DNA of 64,000 nucleotides from Marinihelvus fidelis (GTDB lineage Bacteria; Pseudomonadota; Gammaproteobacteria; Xanthomonadales; SZUA-36). Below the pieces are notes generated by a model. That model saw nothing but the letters and a program-made list of their open reading frames with translations. It was not told the origin of the DNA and searched no databases. This document shows positions 16,993-26,225 of the stretch, in pieces. The stretch spans positions 62,001-126,000 of the forward strand of contig NZ_VYXP01000006.1 in assembly GCF_008725655.1 (NCBI RefSeq), in the 5' to 3' direction. Numbering within the stretch: the stretch's first letter is position 1; every line of letters begins with the position of its first letter. Both the position numbers and the translations under genes were made by a program.

Positions 16993-19194
16993 ATGCAAGC
17001 CGAACCCTCCATCCGCCACCAACTGGAACGCGACACGCTGAAACGACACCCGCGCCTTGTCCTCGACCGCGCCCGCCGGCGCCAGGCCCTGGCCCGCGCC
17101 GAGGCGCGCATGCAGGGCCGGGCCCGCGACCAGCACAGGCCGGCGCCCGAGCGCCGACCGCTGCGATGGCAGGACCGCGTGCTGCTGTGCCTGGCCGTGG
17201 CACTGATGCTGATGCTGCTCTTGCGCATGGAAACCGCCCAGGCCGACACCCCGTTCGGCCTGCAACTCCAGCCCCTGGCCGAGGCCGTCACCGACGCCGC
17301 CATGCCGGAGCCACAGGTGCAGCTGGCGCTGGACACCATGGTCCACGTTGAGGTCAACGGGCTGGTCGCGCGGGTCCAGGTGGCGCAGACCTTCAGGAAC
17401 GACAGCCCGCAATGGGTGGAAGGCACCTACCGCTACCCGCTGCCGGATGGCGCCGCGGTGGATCGCCTGTGGATCCGCGCCGGCGACCGCCTGCTGGAAG
17501 GCGAGATCCGCGAGCGTGAAGACGCGCAGCGCGTCTACCAGGCCGCGCGCGACAGCGGCCGGGCGGCCGGCCTGGTCACCCAGGAACGGCGCCACCAGTT
17601 CAGCACGCGCCTGGCCAATATCGGCCCGGGCGAGCAGGTCCACGTGGTGATTGCCTACCTGGTCAACGTCGATTTCAGCGACGGCCGCTTCGACCTGCGC
17701 CTGCCGATGACCTTCACGCCGGCCTATGACCTGGCGCCGCAACAACTGGCGCCACGCCCCACCTACACCAGCCAGGTGGACGGCGATGAGCGGCGCCTGC
17801 GCATGCAGGTCGACCTGGTCACCGCCATCGGCATGGACGCGATCCGCTCACACCACCACGACGTCGACATCGAGACCCGCCCCGACGGCTACCGCGTGAC
17901 CCTGTCCGACGGCTTGGCCCGGCCGGACCGCGACTTCGAACTCAGCTGGGCCCCGGCGCTGGATGACGACGCGCGCGCCGCGCTGCAGACCTGGGACGAC
18001 GGCGAGTACGTTTACGCCCAGCTGATGCTGGTGCCGCCCCGCGACGACGCGCTGGTGCCGCAATCGCGGGAAGTGATCTTTATTATCGACACCTCTGGCT
18101 CGATGATGGGCGCGTCCATCGACCAGGCGCGCACGGCCCTGGCCCGCGGCATCGACGGCCTGGCCGCCGGCGACCGTTTCAACGTCATCGAATTCAACAG
18201 CGAGACCACGGCGCTGTGGGACACCAGTGTGCCGGTGTCCGATGGATTCCGCGCGCAGGCGCTGGACTTCGTCGGCCGGCTGGATGCCGATGGCGGCACG
18301 ATGATGGCGCCGGCCCTGCAGCGCGCGCTGCGCCAGCCCGAGTTCGCCGGCCTGCTGCGACAGGTGGTCTTTATCACCGACGGCGCGGTGGGTAACGAGC
18401 AGGACCTGCTGGCCCTGGTCGCCGACGAACTGGCCGACGCCCGGCTGTTTACCGTGGCCATCGGCTCGGCGCCCAACAGCGGATTCATGCGTAAGGCGGC
18501 CGAGATCGGCCGGGGGCACAGCACCCACATCGGTAACCTGGACGAGGTCGAGGCACGCATGACCACGCTGTGGAACCGCATCCGCCTGCCGGCGGTCTCG
18601 GATATCCGCCTGGACTGGGGCGCCGAGGTCGAATACTACCCGGAGATCATCCCGGACCTGTACGCCGGTGAGCCGCTGTGGGTGGTGGCGCGGATGCCGC
18701 GGGCGCCGGGCGCGGTGAGCATTGTCGGCGAACTCAATGGCATGGAATGGCGCCACGATGCCATGCCCGCCATCACCGACGGCGGCGAAACCCTGGCCAC
18801 GATCTGGGCGCGCCACAAGGTCGAGGCCCTGCAGGACGCCACCGTGTTCGGTGCCGACCCGCAATGGACCCGCGCCGCAATCACCGATATCGCGCTGGAA
18901 CACGGGCTGCTCACGCAATGGACCAGCCTGGTGGCCATCGACAAGACCCCCGCCCGCCCCACCGGCGCCGAACTCGCCCGCGGCCAGGTGCGCAACCTGC
19001 TGCCCGCCGGCAGCGCCGCCACCACCGCCGGCTTCCCGGCCACCGCCACCGGCTGGAAGACGCAGATGCTGCTGGCGCTGCTGGTGCTGGCCGTATCAGG
19101 CGGGTTGTTCGCCCGCCCCTTCTTCCGCTTCCCGAAGTTCCGCTCGCCGGCGAAATCCCTCCGGGCGCTCTCCCTGGCATGGAAAGCACGTTGA
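16993..19194 (+). CDS. Dedicated sortase target protein with VIT and von Willebrand A domains
   Basis: The product is 733 residues. A basic cytoplasmic N terminus of about 60 residues leads into a membrane segment. Then come a VIT domain (about 110-225), a vWA domain with MIDAS residues Asp366, Ser368 and Ser370 (DTSGSM), and a C-terminal FPATATG motif (681-687) followed by a hydrophobic segment and a basic tail. This is the layout of the marine proteobacterial sortase target family. The start may lie further downstream, since the N-terminal extension is unusually long. The sortase gene begins inside its last codons, so the two are coupled. It probably forms a cell-surface adhesion or scaffold protein. 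Confidence 0.9.
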   Translation: MQAEPSIRHQLERDTLKRHPRLVLDRARRRQALARAEARMQGRARDQHRPAPERRPLRWQDRVLLCLAVALMLMLLLRMETAQADTPFGLQLQPLAEAVTDAAMPEPQVQLALDTMVHVEVNGLVARVQVAQTFRNDSPQWVEGTYRYPLPDGAAVDRLWIRAGDRLLEGEIREREDAQRVYQAARDSGRAAGLVTQERRHQFSTRLANIGPGEQVHVVIAYLVNVDFSDGRFDLRLPMTFTPAYDLAPQQLAPRPTYTSQVDGDERRLRMQVDLVTAIGMDAIRSHHHDVDIETRPDGYRVTLSDGLARPDRDFELSWAPALDDDARAALQTWDDGEYVYAQLMLVPPRDDALVPQSREVIFIIDTSGSMMGASIDQARTALARGIDGLAAGDRFNVIEFNSETTALWDTSVPVSDGFRAQALDFVGRLDADGGTMMAPALQRALRQPEFAGLLRQVVFITDGAVGNEQDLLALVADELADARLFTVAIGSAPNSGFMRKAAEIGRGHSTHIGNLDEVEARMTTLWNRIRLPAVSDIRLDWGAEVEYYPEIIPDLYAGEPLWVVARMPRAPGAVSIVGELNGMEWRHDAMPAITDGGETLATIWARHKVEALQDATVFGADPQWTRAAITDIALEHGLLTQWTSLVAIDKTPARPTGAELARGQVRNLLPAGSAATTAGFPATATGWKTQMLLALLVLAVSGGLFARPFFRFPKFRSPAKSLRALSLAWKAR

Positions 19195-19739
19195 ACCCTC
19201 GCCGGCTTTGCGCGGCGGCCCTGGCGGTCGCCGCGCTCTTTCTTCTTGCCCAGGCCGCCTGGATCCCCGCCAAAGCCTGGCTGGGCCAGCGCCTGCTGGA
19301 AGCCGCCTGGCATCGCGTCCAGTCTGGTGAACCCGACGCCCGCCCCTGGCCCTGGGCCGACACCTCGCCCGTCGCCGAGCTCGCCATTCCCCGCCTTGGA
19401 CTGCACCAGCTGGTGGTCGAGGGCGCCAGCGGCCGCAACCTGGCCTGGGCACCCGCCGCGCTGACCCCGGTCACCGGCGGCGACATCATCATCAGCGCCC
19501 ACCGCGACACACACTTCAGCGCGTTGCGCCACGCCTTACCGGGCGACCTGGTGACGCTGCGCACCCCCACCGGCGAACGCCGTTACCGAATCACCCACCA
19601 GGAAGTAATCGACAGCCGCGATACCGAACTGGTCATCGACCCGTCAGGCAACCGGCTGACCCTGGTCACCTGCTGGCCCTTCGACGCCGTCACCGCCGGC
19701 GGCCCCATGCGCTGGGTCATCAACGCCCTCCCCGCGTGA
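19179..19739 (+). CDS. Class GN sortase (marine proteobacterial type)
   Basis: The product is 186 residues with an N-terminal membrane anchor (about 9-28). The catalytic residues are His108 (SAHRDTHF), Cys165 (LVTCWPF) and Arg178 (MRWVIN). It starts at the ATG at 19179, overlapping the target gene by 16 bp. The stop codon TGA (19737-19739) lies inside the first unit of a heptad repeat array, so the gene end and the array coincide. It should process the adjacent VIT/vWA protein. Confidence 0.92.
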   Translation: MESTLNPRRLCAAALAVAALFLLAQAAWIPAKAWLGQRLLEAAWHRVQSGEPDARPWPWADTSPVAELAIPRLGLHQLVVEGASGRNLAWAPAALTPVTGGDIIISAHRDTHFSALRHALPGDLVTLRTPTGERRYRITHQEVIDSRDTELVIDPSGNRLTLVTCWPFDAVTAGGPMRWVINALPA

Positions 19740-19812
19740 CGCGTAACGCGTGACGGGTGACGGGTGACGGGTGACGGGTAACGCGTAACGCGTAACGCGT
19801 AACGCGTAACGC
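19736..19812 (+). repeat. Heptad array A, 11 units, at the end of the class-GN sortase gene
   Basis: Eleven exact 7-bp units run without interruption: GTGACGC, GTAACGC, four of GTGACGG, and five of GTAACGC. The first unit contains the TGA stop of the sortase gene. On this strand each unit carries TGA or TAA, so all three frames close within 21 bp. It leads directly into the long inverted-repeat element at 19827-19936. Confidence 0.9.
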
Positions 19813-19826
19813 GAAAGGCTCTCATT

Positions 19827-19936
19827 GGCGGGGGTGATGTTGCGTATACCCGGACCTTCGGCGGCATGGATGCCGCCGATGAGCGATACAGGGATGTACT
19901 CGAGCGAGTCCGGGTATACGCAACATCACCCCCGCC
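19827..19936. repeat. Inverted-repeat element I with a 54-nt conserved apex
   Basis: Arms of 28 bp (19827-19854 and 19909-19936) are perfectly complementary. They enclose a 54-nt apex (19855-19908) that contains GGCGGCAT-GG-ATGCCGCC and two GAGCGA motifs. The apex matches 48 of 54 bases of the apex at 51721-51774, while the arms are unrelated in sequence to the arms there. It lies between the convergent sortase and rpe genes. No coding frame or transposase is associated with it. Confidence 0.85.
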
Positions 19937-19948
19937 CGAACGAGAGGC

Positions 19949-20623
19949 TTACCCCAGCGAGTCGATTTCCGCGTTCATGCGCGCGATAGTGCGGGCGTAG
20001 TCACCGCTGCCGAAGATGGCCGAGCCGGAGACGAAGGTGTCGCAGCCCGCTTCCCACAGTTCACCGATGTTGTCGACGTCGACACCCCCATCGACCTGCA
20101 GGCGGACATCGCGGCCGGTGTCGTCGATGATGGCGCGCGCCTGGCGGATCTTGTCCATGACGTATGGGATGAATTTCTGGCCGCCGAAGCCGGGGTTCAC
20201 GGACATCAGCAGGATCATGTCGATCTTGCCCAGCAGGCAGCTGATGCTGTCCAGCGGCGTGGCCGGGTTGAGCACCACGCCCGCCTTGCAGCCGGCTTCC
20301 TTGATCAGGCTGATGGTGCGGTCGACGTGACGGGTGGCTTCCGGGTGGAAGCTGATGCCCGAAGCGCCCGCGCCCGCGAAGGCCAGGGCCAGTTCATCCA
20401 CCGGCTCCACCATCAGGTGAACGTCGATGGGCGCGGTGATGCCGTAGTTCCGCAGCGCCTTGCAGATCATCGGCCCGAAGGTCAGGTTGGGCACGTAGTG
20501 ATTATCCATCACGTCGAAATGCACCCAGTCACCACCGGCATCCAGCACCGCCTGGGTGTCCTCACCCAGCCGCGCGAAATCCGCTGACAAAATGGACGGC
20601 GCGATCACGGCAGACTGCTTCAT
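19949..20623 (-). CDS. rpe: Ribulose-phosphate 3-epimerase
   Basis: The product is 224 residues, the usual length. The start at 20623 has an AGGGG ribosome site 6 bases upstream. TIM-barrel motifs are clear: [51 protein letters not shown] and DGGV. It interconverts ribulose-5-phosphate and xylulose-5-phosphate. Inverted-repeat element I lies just past its 3' end, and heptad array B lies in its upstream region. Confidence 0.96.
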   Translation of the reverse strand: MKQSAVIAPSILSADFARLGEDTQAVLDAGGDWVHFDVMDNHYVPNLTFGPMICKALRNYGITAPIDVHLMVEPVDELALAFAGAGASGISFHPEATRHVDRTISLIKEAGCKAGVVLNPATPLDSISCLLGKIDMILLMSVNPGFGGQKFIPYVMDKIRQARAIIDDTGRDVRLQVDGGVDVDNIGELWEAGCDTFVSGSAIFGSGDYARTIARMNAEIDSLG

Positions 20624-20660
20624 GGACATCCCCTGTTGATTAGTGAGTCGTTGATCACCG

Positions 20661-20723
20661 ATTTTACTACTCACCACTCACCACTCACCACTCACCCGTC
20701 ACGCGTTACGCGTTACGCGTCAC
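20661..20723 (-). repeat. Heptad array B, 8 units plus one degenerate, after djlA
   Basis: On the minus strand, starting one base after the djlA stop codon, the units are GTGACGC, two of GTAACGC, GTGACGG, three of GTGAGTG, GTGAGTA, then a degenerate GTAAAAT. It shows a step from the ACGC type to the AGTG type within one array, which links the two repeat types as one family. It occupies most of the djlA-rpe gap. Confidence 0.9.
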
Positions 20724-20724
20724 C

Positions 20725-21528
20725 CTACTTGATGCCGCGCGAGGCCTTGATGGCGTCATAGGCCACGTTGATCTCGCGGGCGCGGTTCTTCGATTGCTCG
20801 ATCATTTTTTCCGGCATGCCGCTGCTGGCCAGGCGATCGGGGTGATAGCGGGCGACCAGGCGGCGGTAGGCGCGCTTGATGTCGGCATCACTGGCGGACG
20901 GCTCCACGCCCAGGGTCGCATAGGCCTGGTCGAGCGTGGAGGCCGTGGCCTGCGGGCCCTGGTAACTGCCGGACGATGAATGCGTCGCGCGGTAGGCGTT
21001 GACCATGGCGACGAAGGCCATGGTGGGAATCCGCAGCGCGCGGGCCACGCGGTAAAGCACGTCCTGTTCGGCCTGGGTGATCGTGCCGTCGACGGCGGCG
21101 CCGTTGAGCAGGTACTCCAGGAACATCTGCCGAACCTGCGGGTTGGCGTGGGTGACCTGGACGAAATCGTGCATGCCGGCTTCCAGGTCCCAGTCCGGGG
21201 CCTTGCCCTCGTTGAAGCGGCGGATGGCGGCGCGGCGCTTGTCACCCTGCAGCCCCAGCTGGCCCATGAACTGCTCGACCGCGGCAATTTCCACCTCGGT
21301 AACGCGGCCGTCGGCCTTGCAGACGTGGCCCAGCACCGCGAACAGGGTGTCCAGGAACACGTCATTCACGCGCCCCTGGTCGGCCAGGCCGCCGATGAAG
21401 CGGTCGATGAAATGCCCGGTAATCACGCCGATCACGGCACCGGTCATGCCGCCCTTGAGCAGGCCGAGCACGCCGAGAATGAGCTTGCCCCACCAGTGGC
21501 GGGGGATGGGAAAATCGCTGGTCTTCAT
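20725..21528 (-). CDS. djlA: DjlA-type DnaJ-like co-chaperone
   Basis: The product is 267 residues. A Gly-rich N-terminal membrane segment is at about 17-42, a TerB-like central helical domain at about 55-175, and a C-terminal J domain carries the HPD motif in RYHPDRLA. DjlA is an inner-membrane partner of DnaK. The gene is divergent from purC. Its stop TAG is followed after one base by heptad array B. Confidence 0.92.
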   Translation of the reverse strand: MKTSDFPIPRHWWGKLILGVLGLLKGGMTGAVIGVITGHFIDRFIGGLADQGRVNDVFLDTLFAVLGHVCKADGRVTEVEIAAVEQFMGQLGLQGDKRRAAIRRFNEGKAPDWDLEAGMHDFVQVTHANPQVRQMFLEYLLNGAAVDGTITQAEQDVLYRVARALRIPTMAFVAMVNAYRATHSSSGSYQGPQATASTLDQAYATLGVEPSASDADIKRAYRRLVARYHPDRLASSGMPEKMIEQSKNRAREINVAYDAIKASRGIK

Positions 21529-21579
21529 GGTGTCCGTGTGTGCCGGCCGGCCAGGCCGGAAATTCCGAGGGCGGAAGTA

Positions 21580-21585
21580 TATAAT
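21580..21585 (+). promoter_or_regulatory. -10 box upstream of purC
   Basis: A consensus TATAAT lies 44 bp before the purC start codon. No good -35 hexamer is visible 16-18 bp upstream. Confidence 0.55.
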
Positions 21586-21628
21586 TGCTGGCCATCTTGA
21601 GCAGATACAACCCTACAGGATTGACACC

Positions 21629-22516
21629 GTGGCCCACGAGTACAAGACCGAAATGATCACCGACCTGCCGCTGTTGCACCAGGGCAAGGTACGCGACTGC
21701 TTCGCCGTTGGCGACGACCACATGCTGATGGTCGCCTCCGACCGCATTTCTGCGTTCGACGTGATTCTCCCCGATCCCATCCCCGGCAAGGGTGAAATGC
21801 TGACCCAGCTGTCGAACTACTGGTTCGGCATGACCGAGGACCTGGTGGGCAACCACCTGTCGGACATCAGCATCTACGATGTTTTCGACGATGCCGGCCT
21901 GGCCGCGCAGCTCGAAGGCCGCTCCATGGTGGTGAAGAAGCTGGACCCGCTGCCGCTGGAAGCCATCGTCCGTGGCTACATCATCGGCTCGGGCTGGAAG
22001 GACTACCAGAAGACCGGCGAAGTCTGCGGCATTCCGCTGCCGGCTGGCCTGCAGCAGGCGGACAAGCTGCCGGAGATCCTGTTCACGCCGTCCACCAAGG
22101 CCGCCATTGGCGAGCACGACGAGAACGTCTCCTTCGAGCACATCGTCGGCCTGGTGGGCGAAGAGATGGCCAACCGTGTCAAGGACCTCAGCATTGCCCT
22201 GTACAAGGCAGCCGCTGACCACGCCGAGGCGCGCGGCATCATCATCGCCGACACCAAGTTCGAGTTCGGCCTGGACAAGGACGGCACGCTGTGCGTGATG
22301 GACGAGGTGCTGACGCCGGATTCCTCACGCTTCTGGCCGGCCGACTCCTACGCGCCGGGCTCGTCACCGCCGTCCTTCGACAAGCAGTACGTGCGTGACT
22401 ACCTGGAGACGCTGGACTGGGACAAGAAGGCCCCGGGCCCGCGCCTGCCGCAGGAAGTCATCAACGTCACCCGCGACAAGTACGCCGAAGTCGGCCGTCG
22501 CCTGACGCAGGACTGA
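21629..22516 (+). CDS. purC: Phosphoribosylaminoimidazole-succinocarboxamide synthase
   Basis: The product is 295 residues, of the longer SAICAR synthetase type. Motifs include [38 protein letters not shown] and [12 protein letters not shown]. The GTG start at 21629 is favoured by an AGGA about 9 bases upstream; the ATG at 21653 has no ribosome site. It joins CAIR and aspartate in purine synthesis. A DUF962 gene follows after 9 bp. Confidence 0.95.
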   Translation: MAHEYKTEMITDLPLLHQGKVRDCFAVGDDHMLMVASDRISAFDVILPDPIPGKGEMLTQLSNYWFGMTEDLVGNHLSDISIYDVFDDAGLAAQLEGRSMVVKKLDPLPLEAIVRGYIIGSGWKDYQKTGEVCGIPLPAGLQQADKLPEILFTPSTKAAIGEHDENVSFEHIVGLVGEEMANRVKDLSIALYKAAADHAEARGIIIADTKFEFGLDKDGTLCVMDEVLTPDSSRFWPADSYAPGSSPPSFDKQYVRDYLETLDWDKKAPGPRLPQEVINVTRDKYAEVGRRLTQD

Positions 22517-22525
22517 GGCACGACG

Positions 22526-22996
22526 ATGACCACGCTGGCGGCGTTGCTGGACGAATACGGCGAGAGCCACCGCAACGCCGTCAACAAGCTGATCCACTGG
22601 GTCTGCGTGCCGGTCATCGTCTGGACGGTGATCGCCCTGCTGTGGGCGATCCCGTTCCCTTTCGACGCCTCGCTCGGGCCGGTACCGCTCAACTGGGCGG
22701 TCATCGCGCTGGTGCTGGCGCAGTTGTACTACTTCCGCCTGTCTTTCTCGCTGGGGCTGGGCCTGCTGGCCTACAACCTGCTGATGATTGCCATCACCTT
22801 CTGGGTTGAGCAGGCGGCGCCGTGGCCGCTGTGGGCCGTGGCGCTGGTAGTGTTCGTCATCGCCTGGATCGGCCAGTTCATCGGCCACCACATCGAGGGC
22901 AAGAAGCCCTCCTTCCTCAAGGACATCCAGTTCCTGCTGATCGGCCCGGCCTGGCTGATGGCCTTCGTCTACCGCGCCATCGGCCTGAAATACTGA
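22526..22996 (+). CDS. Mpo1-like (DUF962) membrane protein
   Basis: The product is 156 residues with about four membrane segments. The family motifs SHRNAVNKLIHWVCVP at the N terminus and GHHIEGKKPSFLKD near residue 120 supply conserved histidines. Yeast Mpo1 is an Fe(II)-dependent dioxygenase in alpha-oxidation of 2-hydroxy fatty acids; the bacterial role is not established. It lies 9 bp after purC and 6 bp before nfi, so the three are likely one operon. Confidence 0.88.
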   Translation: MTTLAALLDEYGESHRNAVNKLIHWVCVPVIVWTVIALLWAIPFPFDASLGPVPLNWAVIALVLAQLYYFRLSFSLGLGLLAYNLLMIAITFWVEQAAPWPLWAVALVVFVIAWIGQFIGHHIEGKKPSFLKDIQFLLIGPAWLMAFVYRAIGLKY

Positions 22997-23002
22997 CGCG
23001 CC

Positions 23003-23677
23003 GTGCCGCGGGCACTGCATCGTTGGGATCTCGACATCGCCGAAGCACGCACCGTGCAGACGCGCCTGGCCGCGCGCGTGGAAACCCACGACCGCCTGGG
23101 CCAGGTGCGCGCCATCGCCGGTGTTGATTGCGGTTTCGAAGACGACGGCCGGTTGACGCGCGCCGCGGTGGTGGTGATGCGCTGGCCTGGCCTGGACGTG
23201 ATCGAATCCACCCTGGCGCGCGTACCGACGACCTTCCCCTACATCCCCGGCTACCTGTCGTTCCGGGAAATGCCGGCCATCCTGGCGGCTTTCAAACAAC
23301 TGGAAACACGCCCCGACCTGCTGCTCTGCGACGGCCAGGGCATCGCCCACCCTCGACGGCTGGGCATCGCCTGCCACCTGGGGCTGTGGCTGGACCGGCC
23401 GGCGGTTGGCGTGGGCAAGTCGCGACTGGTCGGCGCGTTTGAGCCACCCGGTGAGGAAAAAGGCAGTTCAACGCCGCTGGTGGTGCATGACGAGACGATT
23501 GGTGCCGTGCTGCGCACCCGCGACCGTGTCCGCCCGCTGTTTGTCTCGCCGGGGCACCGCATCGGCGTGGACAGCGCGGCACGCTGGGTGCTCGACTGTG
23601 CCATCCGCTATCGCCTGCCCGAACCCGTTCACGCCGCCGACCGCCTGGCCTCATCGAAAAGCTGCGGCCGGAACTGA
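23003..23677 (+). CDS. nfi: Endonuclease V
   Basis: The product is 224 residues from a GTG start. Active-site segments are AGVDCGF, the PYIPGYLSFRE wedge motif, LLCDGQGIAHPRRLGIACHLG and GVGKSRLVG. It nicks DNA 3' to deaminated bases, mainly inosine. It is the last gene of the purC-DUF962-nfi run. Confidence 0.95.
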   Translation: MPRALHRWDLDIAEARTVQTRLAARVETHDRLGQVRAIAGVDCGFEDDGRLTRAAVVVMRWPGLDVIESTLARVPTTFPYIPGYLSFREMPAILAAFKQLETRPDLLLCDGQGIAHPRRLGIACHLGLWLDRPAVGVGKSRLVGAFEPPGEEKGSSTPLVVHDETIGAVLRTRDRVRPLFVSPGHRIGVDSAARWVLDCAIRYRLPEPVHAADRLASSKSCGRN

Positions 23678-23734
23678 GGAATCCGCACCAGCGCCTATAC
23701 TTGAAGGGAGGGCATTTTCGAACGGGAGGTGCTC

Positions 23735-24550
23735 ATGAAACCCTACAGGCATGATGTCCTGGCAAAAATCATCCTTGCGATCGGCCTGGCCATGGTCAGT
23801 CGCCAGGCCGTCGCCGAAGTGCATATCGTCGAGGTGGGCGACAACTTCTTCTCTCCCGCCCAGTTGACCATCCAGGCCGGTGACACCGTCCGTTGGGTCA
23901 ACGCTGCTGGCGGGATGGCGCATGACGTGGAATCGGACACCGGGCTGTTCAGTTCGGGGGCAGCCGCATCCCAGTTCACTTTCGAGTTCACCTTCGACGA
24001 CCCGGGCAGTTACCCCTACTTCTGCAGCGTGCATGGCGGCCCGGGCGGCGTGGGCATGAGCGGCGCCGTCGTGGTCGAAGCCGCGCCTGAACCGCCGCCA
24101 TTCCAGGTCAACCCGGGGCTCAACGATGCCTGGTACGACCCGTTGACGGCGGGCCAGGGTTTCCTGTTCGCCGTCTACACGGATATCGAAATGATGTTCC
24201 TGGCCTGGTTCACACACGACACCGTGGCCCCGGGCGAAGACGCGAGCGCGGTCATCGGCGATCCCGGGCACCGCTGGTTGACGGCACTGGGTGGTTGGGA
24301 AGACAACGTGGTGACCCTGGACGTGGCACTGACAGGCAACGGCCTTTTCAACACACTGGCGGACGAACAGGAAACCACCGAGGGCTATGGCACCGTCGTG
24401 ATCGAGTTCCACGACTGCAACACGGCAAGCCTTGAGTACACGTTCCCGTCAATCCCGCTACAGGGGACGATTGCCCTGGAGCGGATCATCAAGACAGGGG
24501 ACAACGTCGCGCTGTGCGAGGCGTATCAATCCATGGAGCCGGAAACCTGA
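23735..24550 (+). CDS. Exported cupredoxin fused to a C-terminal WYDP domain
   Basis: The product is 271 residues from the ATG at 23735, which has a GGGAGG site upstream. A signal peptide spans about 1-27. A plastocyanin-like domain follows with likely copper ligands His63, Cys97, His100 and Met108. From about residue 129 it continues into a domain starting NDAWYDPLTAGQGF that recurs in two other proteins of this window. The copper site suggests electron transfer or copper binding outside the cytoplasm. It is convergent with gcvH. Confidence 0.85.
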   Translation: MKPYRHDVLAKIILAIGLAMVSRQAVAEVHIVEVGDNFFSPAQLTIQAGDTVRWVNAAGGMAHDVESDTGLFSSGAAASQFTFEFTFDDPGSYPYFCSVHGGPGGVGMSGAVVVEAAPEPPPFQVNPGLNDAWYDPLTAGQGFLFAVYTDIEMMFLAWFTHDTVAPGEDASAVIGDPGHRWLTALGGWEDNVVTLDVALTGNGLFNTLADEQETTEGYGTVVIEFHDCNTASLEYTFPSIPLQGTIALERIIKTGDNVALCEAYQSMEPET

Positions 24551-24583
24551 CGCCAGCCGGCGCCGGGTTTCGGGGGTACAGGC

Positions 24584-24967
24584 TCAGTCGAGCTGCTGGG
24601 CGTAGGTTTCCGCGTCCAGCAGGTCGTCGAGTTCGGCGGCGTCGTCAAGCTTGAGCTTGAACAGCCAGCCGTCGCCGTACGGGTCGTTGTTGATGATGCC
24701 GGGGTCGGAATCCAGGTCTTCGTTGACCTCGATGACCTCGCCGGCCAGCGGGGTGTAGATGTCGCTGGCGGCCTTGACCGATTCGACGACGGCACAGGAG
24801 TCGCCCTGGTCGATCTGGTCGCCCACGGCCGGCAGTTCGACGAAGACCAGGTCGCCCAGTGCCTCCTGGGCATGGTCGGTAATGCCCACGCGCACGGTGC
24901 CGTCGTCTTCGGCGCTGACCCACTCGTGGGACTCGGTATAACGCAGTTCTTCAGGTACGTTGCTCAT
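24584..24967 (-). CDS. gcvH: Glycine cleavage system H protein
   Basis: The product is 127 residues from the ATG at 24967. The lipoyl-lysine is Lys65 in ESVKAASD. It carries the aminomethyl group between the P and T proteins. It lies 76 bp downstream of gcvT on the same strand. gcvP is not in the window. Confidence 0.97.
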   Translation of the reverse strand: MSNVPEELRYTESHEWVSAEDDGTVRVGITDHAQEALGDLVFVELPAVGDQIDQGDSCAVVESVKAASDIYTPLAGEVIEVNEDLDSDPGIINNDPYGDGWLFKLKLDDAAELDDLLDAETYAQQLD

Positions 24968-25043
24968 CGGATCATCCCGCAATTATCGCCTGATGCGATT
25001 TTAATGCCTGTTTTCCGTGAATGATACGGCCGCGCGGGCCGAA

Positions 25044-26132
25044 TCAGTTGATGCCGTCGCAGACGGCGCCGTTGCGCGCGAACGGTGGCTTGACCATGCG
25101 CGCCTTCAGGGCCTTGTTGCGAACCTCGACGGTCACCTCGCCCTGGGCATCGGCCGGCACGCGCGCCAGCGCGATGGCCTGCTCCAGCGTCGGCGAGAAA
25201 CTGCCGCTGGTAACCACGCCGTCGCCGGCGGCGGTGTTGACCACCTGGCCGTGGCGGATCACGCCGCGGTCTTCCAGCACCAGGCCCACCAGCTTGCGCG
25301 GCACGCCAGCCTCGCGCTGGGCCTGCAGCGCTTCGCGGCCGATAAAGTCACGCTCTTCCGCCATCGCCACCGTCCAGGCCAGCCCGGACTCCAGCGGCGT
25401 GGTCTCGGTGTCCATGTCCTGGCCGTAGAGGTTCATGCCGGCCTCCAGCCGCAGCGTGTCGCGCGCGCCCAGGCCACAGGGCTTCACGCCACCTTCGGCA
25501 AGCTGGTTCCAGAAAATCTCCGCCTCGTCGGCCGGCAGCGCGACCTCGAAGCCGTCTTCGCCGGTGTAACCGGTGCGGGCGATGAAGATCGTGCCGCACT
25601 CCGCGGCGCTGAACGGCTTCAGCGCCGACGCGCGTTCGGCGTCGTCGCTGGCGAGGATGCGAATGACCGCGTCCCGGGCCTTCGGGCCCTGGACGGCGAC
25701 CATGGCCAGTTCACCGCGCTCGTTGATGTCCAGGCTGAAGCCGTCGGCCTGCTGGTTCATCCAGGCCAGGTCGTTCTCGCGCGTGGCCGCGTTGACGATC
25801 ACCCGGTACCAGTTGTCGTCCATCCGGTAGGTGATCAGGTCGTCAATCACGCCGCCGCGCTCATTGAGCATGCAGCTGTACAGCGCCTTGCCGGCCTCGC
25901 CCAGCTTGGCCACGTCGTTCGCCAGCAGGCGTGAAAGGTAGTCGCGGACATCCGGGCCGTGCAGGTCGACGATGGTCATGTGGGACACGTCGAACATGCC
26001 GGCATCGCGGCGCACGTGGTGATGCTCCTCGATCTGGGAACCGTAATTGATGGGCATTTCCCAGCCACCGAAGTCGACCATGCGCGCGCCGGCGGCGACA
26101 TGGGCATCGTACAGGGGCGTTTTCTGGGTCAT
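25044..26132 (-). CDS. gcvT: Glycine cleavage system T protein (aminomethyltransferase)
   Basis: The product is 362 residues. It contains the folate-binding and GcvT motifs DFGGWEMPINYGSQIEEH, GMFDVSHM and ARTGYTGEDGFE, and ends KPPFARNG. It transfers the methylene group from H-protein-bound aminomethyl to THF. The 93-bp upstream gap to a divergent gene is too short for a tandem glycine riboswitch, and none was recognised. Confidence 0.96.
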   Translation of the reverse strand: MTQKTPLYDAHVAAGARMVDFGGWEMPINYGSQIEEHHHVRRDAGMFDVSHMTIVDLHGPDVRDYLSRLLANDVAKLGEAGKALYSCMLNERGGVIDDLITYRMDDNWYRVIVNAATRENDLAWMNQQADGFSLDINERGELAMVAVQGPKARDAVIRILASDDAERASALKPFSAAECGTIFIARTGYTGEDGFEVALPADEAEIFWNQLAEGGVKPCGLGARDTLRLEAGMNLYGQDMDTETTPLESGLAWTVAMAEERDFIGREALQAQREAGVPRKLVGLVLEDRGVIRHGQVVNTAAGDGVVTSGSFSPTLEQAIALARVPADAQGEVTVEVRNKALKARMVKPPFARNGAVCDGIN

Positions 26133-26225
26133 CGTCCAACTCCGGGGTCGCAGGGGTCGACACTATACCCGCGTGACGCTGATGACGAAATGGTCTAACG
26201 TTGTGGCCATCATCCTGGGGGAGAA

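Noticed and set aside
17848-18918. Open frame of 356 codons on the minus strand inside the VIT/vWA gene
   Set aside because: Antisense shadow with no domain or ribosome site.
26133-26225. Possible glycine riboswitch before gcvT
   Set aside because: The gap is 93 bp and shared with a divergent gene. No tandem glycine-aptamer features were recognised.
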